Under the pieces are notes generated by a model. It worked only from the letters and a program-made list of their open reading frames with translations. It was not told the DNA's origin and did no database searches. Positions 15,141 through 20,911 of a stretch of DNA of 35,477 nt are shown here, piece after piece. The translations under genes were made by a program, and so were the position numbers. The stretch's first letter is position 1. Each line of letters starts with the position of its first letter. This DNA comes from a virus. The stretch is taken from the IMG/VR virus record IMGVR_UViG_3300004806_000008, positions 1-35,477 of that record, one strand, 5' to 3'.

Positions 15141-15335
15141 TTTTAGGTTTCTAGTTGGTCGGGTAACGGCAGCAACAGAGATACAAGCAGACTGTGGGAA
15201 GCTGGTGTAATACTGCATAAATAGGTGGCGAAGATAGTGCCTATCCAGCGCAAGACTGTCGGGTGACGAGGCTCCGAAGGAAAAGCACGTTTGAAGGATA
15301 CCTAGGATAGCTAGGTGTCTTTCACCAAAGGAAAA
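15141..15335 (+). ncRNA. Structured RNA or cis-regulatory leader candidate, unassigned class
   Basis: A 203-base gap without an obvious protein, clearly richer in G and C than its surroundings. Pairings I can see: GCUGG (15201-15205) with CCAGC (15245-15249); inside it AUAGG (15221-15225) with CCUAU (15240-15244), directly stacked; GAUACCUAG (15297-15305) with CUAGGUGUC (15311-15319), one G-U pair. GTCGGGTRACG occurs at 15158-15168 and 15258-15268, and AGACTGT at 15189 and 15253. The last hairpin competes with GGTG/CACC (15314-15325) beside the AAAGGA ribosome site of the next gene. Could be a riboswitch-like leader or a free small RNA; I could not match it to a known family. Confidence 0.55.
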
Positions 15336-15338
15336 ACT

Positions 15339-15431
15339 ATGAATTCTAAAGATATTAAAGATTTTGAGAAGTTATTAGATACAATAATTATAGTTTTAGT
15401 TATTGTGTTGTTTTTATTTTTATGGATTTGA
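15339..15431 (+). CDS. 30-residue single-span membrane peptide
   Basis: MNSKDIKDFEKLLDTIIIVL followed by VIVLFLFLWI: a charged start and one hydrophobic span to the end. It has a good ribosome site (AAAGGA, 8 bases upstream) directly after the structured leader, which may control it. Its stop shares one base with the next start (TGATG). Function unknown. Confidence 0.6.
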   Translation: MNSKDIKDFEKLLDTIIIVLVIVLFLFLWI

Positions 15432-15601
15432 TGTCAGAAGAATGGCGTAGAATATGCGAAGCTACATCAACATTAAAAACATCATTAGAACAAAGAAGAA
15501 AATATTTAGACTTAGTTGAAAAACATCGTGGTAAAGTTGCAAGACAAGAATTAGAAGCAGAGATAGTAAAACAATTTAATATCATCAAGGGGAAAAGATG
15601 A
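15431..15601 (+). CDS. Small charged helical protein
   Basis: 56 residues from the ATG at 15431; an in-frame ATG at 15422 would add MDL. SEEWRRICEATSTLKTSLEQ and RRKYLDLVEKHRGKVARQEL look like one long amphipathic helix rich in Arg and Glu. It ends IIKGKR, where AAGGGGAAAAG also serves as ribosome site of the next gene. No family recognised. Confidence 0.6.
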   Translation: MSEEWRRICEATSTLKTSLEQRRKYLDLVEKHRGKVARQELEAEIVKQFNIIKGKR

Positions 15602-15741
15602 GTAACTTTTTAATAATCGTTGTAGGCGTGATATACGTTTACATTGGCATTTCTTTTTTTTTAAAAAATCAAATAGGCATGGGCATTACTTTTTTAGCTT
15701 ATGCTTTGGCTAATTTTGGTTTATGGATAGAAGCAAAATAA
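15598..15741 (+). CDS. Small two-span membrane protein
   Basis: 47 residues; ATGA overlap with the upstream gene and a strong AAGGGG site. Two spans: FLIIVVGVIYVYIGISFFL (4-22) and MGITFLAYALANFGLWI (28-44), joined by KNQIG. With the 30-residue peptide before it this gives two tiny membrane proteins in one operon. Function unknown. Confidence 0.6.
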   Translation: MSNFLIIVVGVIYVYIGISFFLKNQIGMGITFLAYALANFGLWIEAK

Positions 15742-15768
15742 ATTTGTAAAAATACAACAAAAAAAAAC

Positions 15769-15797
15769 TTGCGTATTTAACAAATCTTAACTATACT
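15769..15797 (+). promoter_or_regulatory. Rightward sigma70-type promoter
   Basis: TTGCGT (15769-15774), 17-base spacer, TATACT (15792-15797); transcription should begin about 15804. It drives the block with the glycosyltransferase. Its spacer and -10 match the leftward promoter at 12456-12484 at most positions (core TTAACAAA.CTTAA). Confidence 0.8.
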
Positions 15798-15831
15798 GAT
15801 TACACATTAACTAATTCGGAAAGGTTTTAAA

Positions 15832-15984
15832 ATGTTTAAATATGCTGTTTATGACGAAAATAACGAACTAATGCGTAAAACTAAAACTTTTGCACAAGCA
15901 AAATATTTATGCTCAATAAGATCAGGTTGGTATTATAGAAAAATTAAACCTGTATTGCCTGAATTTGAATTATCACCATTTTAA
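15832..15984 (+). CDS. Small basic protein of unknown function
   Basis: 50 residues: MFKYAVYDENNELMRKTKTF, AQAKYLCSIRSGWYYRKI, KPVLPEFELSPF. It begins with a two-strand pattern (FKYAVYDENNELM) and has an aromatic, basic middle. The ribosome site is GGAAAGG upstream of the ATG. It is the first gene after the promoter at 15769. Many phages have similar short proteins of this pattern, but I do not know a function. Confidence 0.6.
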   Translation: MFKYAVYDENNELMRKTKTFAQAKYLCSIRSGWYYRKIKPVLPEFELSPF

Positions 15985-15992
15985 GGCACATC

Positions 15993-16397
15993 ATGTTCAA
16001 ACAATCAACACTAGATATTTTTGATACAACAGAAGAAGAATTAATAAATACTGTTTATACAAAAAAAGTAGAAGTACCTGTTTATGTACCTAAATATGAA
16101 AAACCAAATATTTTTGAGTTATTTAATCACAAAAAAACATTAGAACTTTTGCAAAACATAGAAAAATCTAATTTAACTATAGAAGAAAAAAAATTTTTAA
16201 CTTTAGCTGCATATAGGCATACAGTTTTATATTTCGACAAAATAGCAGATTATTATGCCCATTCAAATAAAGAAATGCAAGAATTGATGGAACAATCTGC
16301 TCTTGTAATTATTGATTTTGATAAAGCAATTGAAAATGGGTTTGCTGTATTGAACAATGAATTATCTAATCAATACCTAGAAGATCAAAATGGATAA
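15993..16397 (+). CDS. Helical partner of the glycosyltransferase, unknown function
   Basis: 134 residues. A Pro-rich N-terminal linker (KVEVPVYVPKYEKPNIFELF) leads to a compact helical domain: EEKKFLTLAAYRHTVLYFDK, IADYYAHSNKEMQELMEQSA, LVIIDFDKAIENGF. The conserved-looking AAYRH, ADYYAH and LVIIDFDKAI give it the look of a real protein family. It overlaps the glycosyltransferase gene by 8 bases, so the two are made together and probably act together. I recall this kind of helical protein beside TAGT-type glycosyltransferases in phages, but only from memory. Confidence 0.65.
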   Translation: MFKQSTLDIFDTTEEELINTVYTKKVEVPVYVPKYEKPNIFELFNHKKTLELLQNIEKSNLTIEEKKFLTLAAYRHTVLYFDKIADYYAHSNKEMQELMEQSALVIIDFDKAIENGFAVLNNELSNQYLEDQNG

Positions 16398-17247
16398 TTT
16401 TTGTGTTTTTATCTTAACTCATGGTAGACCTGATAAAGTTTTTACTTATAAAACAATTAGAGATAAAAATTATACAGGACCTATTTATTTAGTTGTTGAT
16501 GATGAAGATAAAACTTATGATCAATACACTAATTTATATGGCGATCAGGTTATTCAATTTTCAAAATCAGAAATAGCTAAAACTTTTGATGTTGGCGATA
16601 ATTTTAATGATAGGCGAGCAGTTGTTTATGCTAGAAATGCCGTATTTGATATAGCTAAAAAATTAGGTTATAAATATTTTTTAGTATTAGATGATGACTA
16701 TACTGATTTTCGGTGGTCATTTACTAATGAAAAAAAATATGTCACAAATAAATACATACAAAACTTAGATAAAATATTTGAAATACTTTTAAAGTTTTAC
16801 AAATCAACAAATTTTACATCTATTTGCATGGCACAAGGTGGTGATTTTATAGGTGGCGAAGGTAGTGGTTTAAGTAAAACATTTTTAAATGGCCAAATAT
16901 CAAGAAAAGTAATGAACAGTTTTTTTTGTTCAACTGAACGGCCATTTCAATTTGTAGGTCGTATTAATGAAGATGTAAACGCTTATTGTTACTTTGGATA
17001 TAAAGGTCATTTATTCATGACTGTTGCACAACTAAGATTAGAACAAAAACAAACTCAAAGTAATTCTGGTGGTTTAACAGATATTTATTTAAATTTTGGT
17101 ACTTATGTCAAAAGTTTTTATTCAGTTATGTATAATCCAGCTAGTGTTAAGGTTCGACAAATGGGACAAAATAACAAACGATTGCATCATAGTATTCATT
17201 GGGATACTACAGTACCTAAAATATTAAGTGAAAATTTTAAAAAATGA
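16390..17247 (+). CDS. GT-A fold glycosyltransferase, TAGT-like (possible DNA-base glycosylation)
   Basis: 285 residues. GT-A pattern: FCVFILTHGRPDKVFTYKTI at the start, IYLVVDDEDKTYDQY (35-45), RRAVVYARNAVFDIAKKLGY (75-94), LVLDDDYTDFRWSF with a DxD-type metal site at 101-103, then FVGRINEDVNAYC with the likely base Glu194/Asp195, and HHSIHWDTTVPKIL near the end. This order fits the TAGT family (TET-associated glycosyltransferases) proposed to put sugars on oxidised pyrimidines in phage DNA. No TET/JBP dioxygenase or hydroxymethylating enzyme is visible in this genome. It could instead glycosylate a host-made substrate, an unmodified base or a protein. Confidence 0.7.
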   Translation: MDNFCVFILTHGRPDKVFTYKTIRDKNYTGPIYLVVDDEDKTYDQYTNLYGDQVIQFSKSEIAKTFDVGDNFNDRRAVVYARNAVFDIAKKLGYKYFLVLDDDYTDFRWSFTNEKKYVTNKYIQNLDKIFEILLKFYKSTNFTSICMAQGGDFIGGEGSGLSKTFLNGQISRKVMNSFFCSTERPFQFVGRINEDVNAYCYFGYKGHLFMTVAQLRLEQKQTQSNSGGLTDIYLNFGTYVKSFYSVMYNPASVKVRQMGQNNKRLHHSIHWDTTVPKILSENFKK

Positions 17248-17567
17248 TTAATCCTAACGATGAAATTCAATATGTAGTCGATCTAATTGATGATTATGCA
17301 GCAGCCGATGGTCGTTTAGCTGCATTAGAAAGCTATAAATCAGCCCTTAAAGCGTTAAAAATGAAAGATAGCACTCAGACATCAGTTGCTGGTAAAGAAA
17401 TGGATGCCTTTGCTTCTGACGAATACATACAGTTTTGTGAAGAAATTGAACAAGCTCGTGTAAAATACACATCTTTAAAATTAAAAATAGAAACAGCAAA
17501 AATGAAGGTCGAAGTCTGGCGAACAGAACAAGCCACTAACAGACAAATAGAAAAATTAACACGTTGA
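17244..17567 (+). CDS. Coiled-coil protein of unknown function
   Basis: 107 residues; ATGA overlap with the glycosyltransferase gene. Helices at residues 5-40 (YVVDLIDDYAAADGRLAALE) and 60-100 (FCEEIEQARVKYTSLKLKIE, TAKMKVEVWRTEQA) suggest an antiparallel coiled coil. Proteins of this shape occur next to recombination genes in phages. The next gene, a Ref-like nuclease, starts in its last codons. Confidence 0.65.
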   Translation: MINPNDEIQYVVDLIDDYAAADGRLAALESYKSALKALKMKDSTQTSVAGKEMDAFASDEYIQFCEEIEQARVKYTSLKLKIETAKMKVEVWRTEQATNRQIEKLTR

Positions 17568-17836
17568 AAAAAGCAGAAAAAGAATTATATGGAAAAATTG
17601 CATCAATGGGATGTATCCTCTGTTTGCATCTTGGATATGGCCCGACACCATGTGAAATACATCACATCCGTAGATTTGGTGGAAAAAGAGAAAATGCAGA
17701 AGTTATTGGCCTTTGCCCAGAGCATCACAGGGGAAATAGTGGCGTTCACGGACTTGGCAGAAAAGGATTTGAATCTCGCTATAGCATTGACGAGCAAGCC
17801 TTATTACAAAAGACGATGGAATTGTTAACTTTGTAG
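17564..17836 (+). CDS. Ref-like HNH nuclease (RecA-dependent nuclease family), TTG start
   Basis: 90 residues from TTG at 17564, which overlaps the upstream stop (TTGA). Motifs: MGCILCLHLGYGPTPCEIHH, IRRFGGKRENAEVIGLCPEH and HRGNSGVHGLGRKGFESRY. The CxxC, HH and CPEHH residues form the zinc-bound HNH fold seen in P1 Ref, which cuts single strands paired by RecA. A GC-poor stretch without a Shine-Dalgarno before TTG means coupled translation; the next in-frame ATG would remove 13 residues but keep the domain. Fits the recombination theme of the genome. Confidence 0.85.
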   Translation: MKKAEKELYGKIASMGCILCLHLGYGPTPCEIHHIRRFGGKRENAEVIGLCPEHHRGNSGVHGLGRKGFESRYSIDEQALLQKTMELLTL

Positions 17837-17878
17837 TATAATAAACAAAACCCCATAAGAATTGGCGTTCTTATAGGG
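17837..17878 (+). promoter_or_regulatory. -10 element and stem-loop upstream of the homing endonuclease
   Basis: TATAAT at 17837-17842, overlapping the end of the Ref-like gene, without a clear -35. Then CCCATAAGAA (17852-17861) pairs with TTCTTATAGGG (17868-17878) with one bulged base. The following TTCT is too short for a clear terminator. It may end the upstream operon or shape the leader of the next gene. Confidence 0.45.
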
Positions 17879-17909
17879 CTTCTAACCACCACAATATAAG
17901 GGTATTGCT

Positions 17910-18404
17910 ATGGCTGATGAAATTCTAACACAAGACTATTTACAATCTATCTTTGAATATAAGGATGGTGAATTATTCTGGAAAAAAACATCATCTACTA
18001 AAATTAAAATTGGAGATCAAGTTTCTAATATTTCAAAAGTAGGTTATAGGCGAGTAAATTTATTAGGTAAAACATATCAAGTTCATAGATTAATTTTTTT
18101 TATGTTTAAAGGATATTTTCCAAATTTAATAGATCATATTGATGGAAATAGATTAAACAATAAAATTGAAAATTTACGTCATAGTTCTCAATTACAAAAT
18201 TGTCAAAATACAAAAATTAAAATTACCAATACTTCTGGTTGTAAAAATGTAAGTTGGAACAAATCTAGAAAAAAATGGAGAGTTACTTTAACAGTCAACT
18301 ACAAACATAAATATATTGGCGAATTTGATTATTTAGAATTAGCAGATTTGGTTGCTACAGAAGCAAGAGAAAAATATTTTGGGAAATTTGCAAGACATCA
18401 TTAA
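17910..18404 (+). CDS. Free-standing HNH homing endonuclease with AP2 domain
   Basis: 164 residues, ribosome site AAGGG before the ATG. An HNH_3 core: YRRVNLLGKTYQVHRLIFFM, then FPNLIDHIDGNRLNNKIENL and RHSSQLQNCQNTK. An AP2-like DNA-binding end: GCKNVSWNKSRKKWRVTLTV, HKYIGEFDYLELADLVATEA, REKYFGKF. These enzymes cut DNA lacking the gene and spread it. It is the last gene of its block, after its own leader, and its stop overlaps the convergent stop by 4 bases, consistent with a late insertion. Confidence 0.9.
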   Translation: MADEILTQDYLQSIFEYKDGELFWKKTSSTKIKIGDQVSNISKVGYRRVNLLGKTYQVHRLIFFMFKGYFPNLIDHIDGNRLNNKIENLRHSSQLQNCQNTKIKITNTSGCKNVSWNKSRKKWRVTLTVNYKHKYIGEFDYLELADLVATEAREKYFGKFARHH

Positions 18405-18739
18405 AGTTCAAGTCTATCCCAGCCAAATTCATCTGCAATTTGAGCCGCATAATTTCTAAAAATTTTGTCGTGCTTATCCCAATTTCGTGATTTATATCTT
18501 TTACAATGAATTAATTCATGAGCTAATGTTTTAAGTATGGTTTCAAAGTGACTACATTTAGCTTTAGAAATAGTAATGATGTGTATATCATCGTCAAATA
18601 CATAAGTGCCATAGGCATCTTGTTCATCTGTGACTACAAAATCTATTTCAGTTGTGTTTGGTAAATCCCAAAATTTAAAAGGTTTCATCTGACATAACAT
18701 CAGATACATTGCTTCTAAAGTTTGGCTTGATGGTGTCAT
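18401..18739 (-). CDS. SprT-like zinc metalloprotease domain
   Basis: 112 residues. A zinc protease site TLAHELIHCKRYKSRNWDKH with HExxH at 74-78 and a third His at 90 (WDKHDKIF), as in SprT/Spartan domains, which in hosts cut proteins crosslinked to DNA. The C-terminal zinc ribbon of bacterial SprT is missing, common in small phage versions. The start overlaps the metallophosphoesterase stop by 4 bases. A role in clearing protein from phage DNA is inference. Confidence 0.75.
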   Translation of the reverse strand: MTPSSQTLEAMYLMLCQMKPFKFWDLPNTTEIDFVVTDEQDAYGTYVFDDDIHIITISKAKCSHFETILKTLAHELIHCKRYKSRNWDKHDKIFRNYAAQIADEFGWDRLEL

Positions 18740-19707
18740 ACACCGTAGACCTTGCCACGAAATTGAACTTGACCTTCTTGTTCATCAAACACTTGTATTA
18801 ATTCAGGCATTAGTAACTGACCTTTGTGGAAAGTAAGTAATGCGAATCCTGATCTCCAATCAATGGGGTTATCCTCTGTATAGTCAATAAATTGGTCACC
18901 TTTAGGATAAGCCAGCATACCTGTTTGTACGCCATAATATGTTTGTTTGTAACCTGTAATGGGTTGTACAGCTAAAACGTGTGTATGGCCTGTTACAACG
19001 TGACATCCCATTGCTGCTTTAATGTTGTTATATCCTGCGTATGTACCACCTTTGTGGCGATGTTTAATCACCGTATCTTCATTCACCCAGTAAGACCAAC
19101 AAGATTTCCACATAGGGAAATGATCCTTCAAGGAGAAGCCCGCGATGTTCTGGTACTGAGGCACTTGACTCGAGAGGAAGGTTTCAAAGCGAGCGTCATG
19201 ATTGCCTAAAGTCCAAATCAAATTATCGTGAAATTTTGTTGTAGCTTCTATTTCACCAAGATAATGTTGAACTGCCTTTAATTCATCTAAAACTGTAGGG
19301 GCATCTGACCAATTAATCCTAGCGTGACGGCTATTGGTTGTGCCATCGAACGCATCCCCATTACATACAATAACTTCTGGTTGGAATTCTTTAATACATT
19401 CTAATAATGCACGATAAGCAGTTGTTTCATCATCAGGATAAAAGTGTGCATCGCTAAACACTAATATGCGACCTTTTTCCATTTCAATCCCACGTCTTAC
19501 ATTATGTCTAGTTTGCTCTAGTATTTGTTCATTTTTAGACAATTCATGGTTAGAAAAAAGTGTGATATTATTTCTTTCTTCTATACTCTTTCTACGCTTA
19601 TGTACGCCACGAACATCACAATTAAGTGCACGAGCCATGGCACTAGCAGAACGCAATGAATTCCATAATTTTATGAATTCTTCTTCGGACACAACAGGTG
19701 CAACCAT
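18736..19707 (-). CDS. Calcineurin-like metallophosphoesterase with N-terminal HTH-like segment
   Basis: 323 residues from the ATG at 19707; an adjoining ATG at 19710 is only 3 bases from AAGGGG. All metal motifs are present: ILVFSDAHFYPDD (Asp86, His88), CNGDAFDG (118-121), WTLGNHDARF (168-171) and VVTGHTHVL (240-243). The first 45 residues resemble a helix-turn-helix (SASAMARALNCDVRGVHKRR), so it may bind DNA. It could be a nuclease or a phosphatase. It shares a transcript with the SprT-like protein. Confidence 0.85.
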   Translation of the reverse strand: MVAPVVSEEEFIKLWNSLRSASAMARALNCDVRGVHKRRKSIEERNNITLFSNHELSKNEQILEQTRHNVRRGIEMEKGRILVFSDAHFYPDDETTAYRALLECIKEFQPEVIVCNGDAFDGTTNSRHARINWSDAPTVLDELKAVQHYLGEIEATTKFHDNLIWTLGNHDARFETFLSSQVPQYQNIAGFSLKDHFPMWKSCWSYWVNEDTVIKHRHKGGTYAGYNNIKAAMGCHVVTGHTHVLAVQPITGYKQTYYGVQTGMLAYPKGDQFIDYTEDNPIDWRSGFALLTFHKGQLLMPELIQVFDEQEGQVQFRGKVYGV

Positions 19708-19731
19708 CATATTCCCCTTTATGTTAGTGAA

Positions 19732-19759
19732 TTTATAACACATTTTAATGAAAATACAA
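19732..19759 (-). promoter_or_regulatory. Leftward promoter for the phosphoesterase operon
   Basis: On the minus strand: TTGTAT (19759-19754), 16-base spacer, TATAAA (19737-19732), 25 bases before the start codon. It overlaps the region before the divergent VRR-NUC gene. Confidence 0.5.
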
Positions 19760-20043
19760 TGACATACGCAAAAAGAGTTGATTTAAACCACGCAGAAATT
19801 GTAAAAACCTTTCGAGATTTAGGTGCTTCTGTATTTGATACATCAGGCGTTGGAAGAGGTTGTCCAGATGTGTTGCTTGGATACAACGGTCAGACTTGTC
19901 TTGTTGAAATTAAATCAGGTGAAAAGAAAAAGTTTACTGATGCACAGTTAAAGTTTATGGCTGAATGGAAAGGTTCAGCAGTTGTAAGGATTAATGATAT
20001 TGACGGTGCAATTCGTTTAATTAAACTACTTGATTTGCAGTAA
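19759..20043 (+). CDS. VRR-NUC domain nuclease
   Basis: 94 residues, a minimal PD-(D/E)XK fold: LNHAEIVKTFRDLGASVFDT (Glu13), VGRGCPDVLLGYNGQTCLVE with Asp37, then EIKSG (Glu50, Lys52), and FTDAQLKFMAEW with Gln63. VRR-NUC proteins cut branched DNA such as Holliday junctions and flaps. It is divergent from the phosphoesterase operon and heads the late block, so resolving branches before packaging is likely. No Shine-Dalgarno is seen before the ATG (AAAATACA), so it may be leaderless. Confidence 0.85.
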   Translation: MTYAKRVDLNHAEIVKTFRDLGASVFDTSGVGRGCPDVLLGYNGQTCLVEIKSGEKKKFTDAQLKFMAEWKGSAVVRINDIDGAIRLIKLLDLQ

Positions 20044-20051
20044 ATTTATAG

Positions 20052-20095
20052 TAAAATAAAGTATCTCAATGGTGAGATTTCTTTGCAAAGGAAAA
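20052..20095 (+). promoter_or_regulatory. Late leader: -10, hairpin and 18-base element
   Basis: TAAAAT (20052-20057), hairpin ATCTCA-ATGG-TGAGAT (20063-20078), then TTTCTTTGCAAAGGAAAA (20078-20095), holding the palindrome CTTTGCAAAG and the ribosome site. The same order and the same 18 bases stand before the gene at 28839. Confidence 0.65.
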
Positions 20096-20098
20096 GAT

Positions 20099-20437
20099 AT
20101 GGGTTACTACGGTATGGAAAAAGAGCCAAAAGGTGTCAAATCATCTGATCGTTCTGGCGAAAAAATGGGTTCAGAAAAAGGCCCTAATTCAACTAAAGGC
20201 GTTCCTTCAGTTACTGGTGCTAAAGCTCCAGCAGGTGCTACTTCTAGCGACACAACTGGTGAGCGTAAAGCTAAATTAGTTGGTGGCGTTGCAATGGGCA
20301 AGGCTGATGGTATTGGTAGTCGTGATGCTTCCCACATGGGTAAGTATGACGGTCAATGTGGCGAGATGAAGGGTGGAAGCTCTGAGTCTGTATGCTACGA
20401 ACACAAACGTGCTGACCACGCTCAAGACGGAATGTAA
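20099..20437 (+). CDS. Gly/Ser/Lys-rich, probably disordered protein
   Basis: 112 residues from the ATG at 20099, right after AAAGGA; an in-frame ATG at 20069 lies in the leader hairpin. It is rich in Gly, Ser and Lys (MGYYGMEKEPKGVKSSDRSG, EKMGSEKGPNSTKGV, VAMGKADGIGSRDASHMGKY) with two Cys near the end. No domain seen. It has a leader and a terminator of its own, so it is likely a one-gene unit made in quantity. DNA-binding or minor virion role is possible but unsupported. Confidence 0.65.
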   Translation: MGYYGMEKEPKGVKSSDRSGEKMGSEKGPNSTKGVPSVTGAKAPAGATSSDTTGERKAKLVGGVAMGKADGIGSRDASHMGKYDGQCGEMKGGSSESVCYEHKRADHAQDGM

Positions 20438-20443
20438 TTAAAC

Positions 20444-20480
20444 AAAAGCCCTAAATCTCGGTAAAGAAATAGGGCTTTTT
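20444..20480 (+). terminator. Rho-independent terminator
   Basis: AAAAGCCCTA (20444-20453) pairs with TAGGGCTTTT (20470-20479), a 10-bp stem with a 16-base loop, ending in a T run. It follows the 112-residue gene by 6 bases. Confidence 0.85.
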
Positions 20481-20505
20481 AACCAACTAACAGGATAGAT
20501 GTTTG

Positions 20506-20757
20506 ATGGCTGATAGTAATTTTATTAAAAACTGTAATTCGTGTATATATTTCTCTGATCCAAATATGATCATGGGAAATTGTCGCAGATATCCAAGTTA
20601 TCAGAATCGTCATGGCACAGAATGGTGTGGCGAATATCAACAGAATCCTGGTTTAATGGTAATGAATCATCTTATTGAAGATGTATCACGTCAATCCATA
20701 ATGGCTGAAGTAGCCACAATTAAACCTAAATCAGGAAGGCCTAAAAAAAATGCTTAA
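20506..20757 (+). CDS. Small Cys-rich, putative metal-binding protein
   Basis: 83 residues from the ATG at 20506. Cysteines are spaced NCNSCIYFSDPNMIMGNCRR and GTEWCGEY. This CxxC...GxCRR...WCGE pattern is widespread in small phage and bacterial proteins and probably binds zinc or an iron-sulfur cluster. A Pro/Lys-rich tail (KPKSGRPKKNA) follows. Last 8 bases overlap the next gene. The function is not known. Confidence 0.7.
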   Translation: MADSNFIKNCNSCIYFSDPNMIMGNCRRYPSYQNRHGTEWCGEYQQNPGLMVMNHLIEDVSRQSIMAEVATIKPKSGRPKKNA

Positions 20758-20911
20758 TTATGAATTAATCAAGCAAAATTGTGACAAAACTGCTCACGAT
20801 TTACAGCATTTACAAGACACGTTATTGACAGTAAAGTTCCCAGAAATTTTGTCTGCAATTGCAATTTTAGAGTTTGTGTCTGAACATATGTGTGGAGAAC
20901 AAAATGCTTAA
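20750..20911 (+). CDS. Small helical protein before the co-chaperonin
   Basis: 53 residues: MLNYELIKQNCDKTAHDLQH, LQDTLLTVKFPEILSAIAIL, EFVSEHMCGEQNA. One or two helices, two cysteines. It overlaps both neighbours by 8 bases; the overlap with the co-chaperonin gene suggests linked expression. No family recognised. Confidence 0.6.
   Translation: MLNYELIKQNCDKTAHDLQHLQDTLLTVKFPEILSAIAILEFVSEHMCGEQNA

Noticed and set aside
15141-15335. Cobalamin riboswitch, glutamine riboswitch or hammerhead ribozyme
   Set aside because: Only fragments match (GGGAA..GGTG, CGCAA..ACTGT; CCGAAGGAA; GACGAG..CGAA). Required parts such as the GCCACUG box, the GACGGAAGUAGG core or the CUGANGA core are missing or changed.
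17589-17828. 79-codon frame inside the Ref-like gene
   Set aside because: It overlaps the nuclease in another frame; the nuclease frame has all zinc residues and the family pattern.
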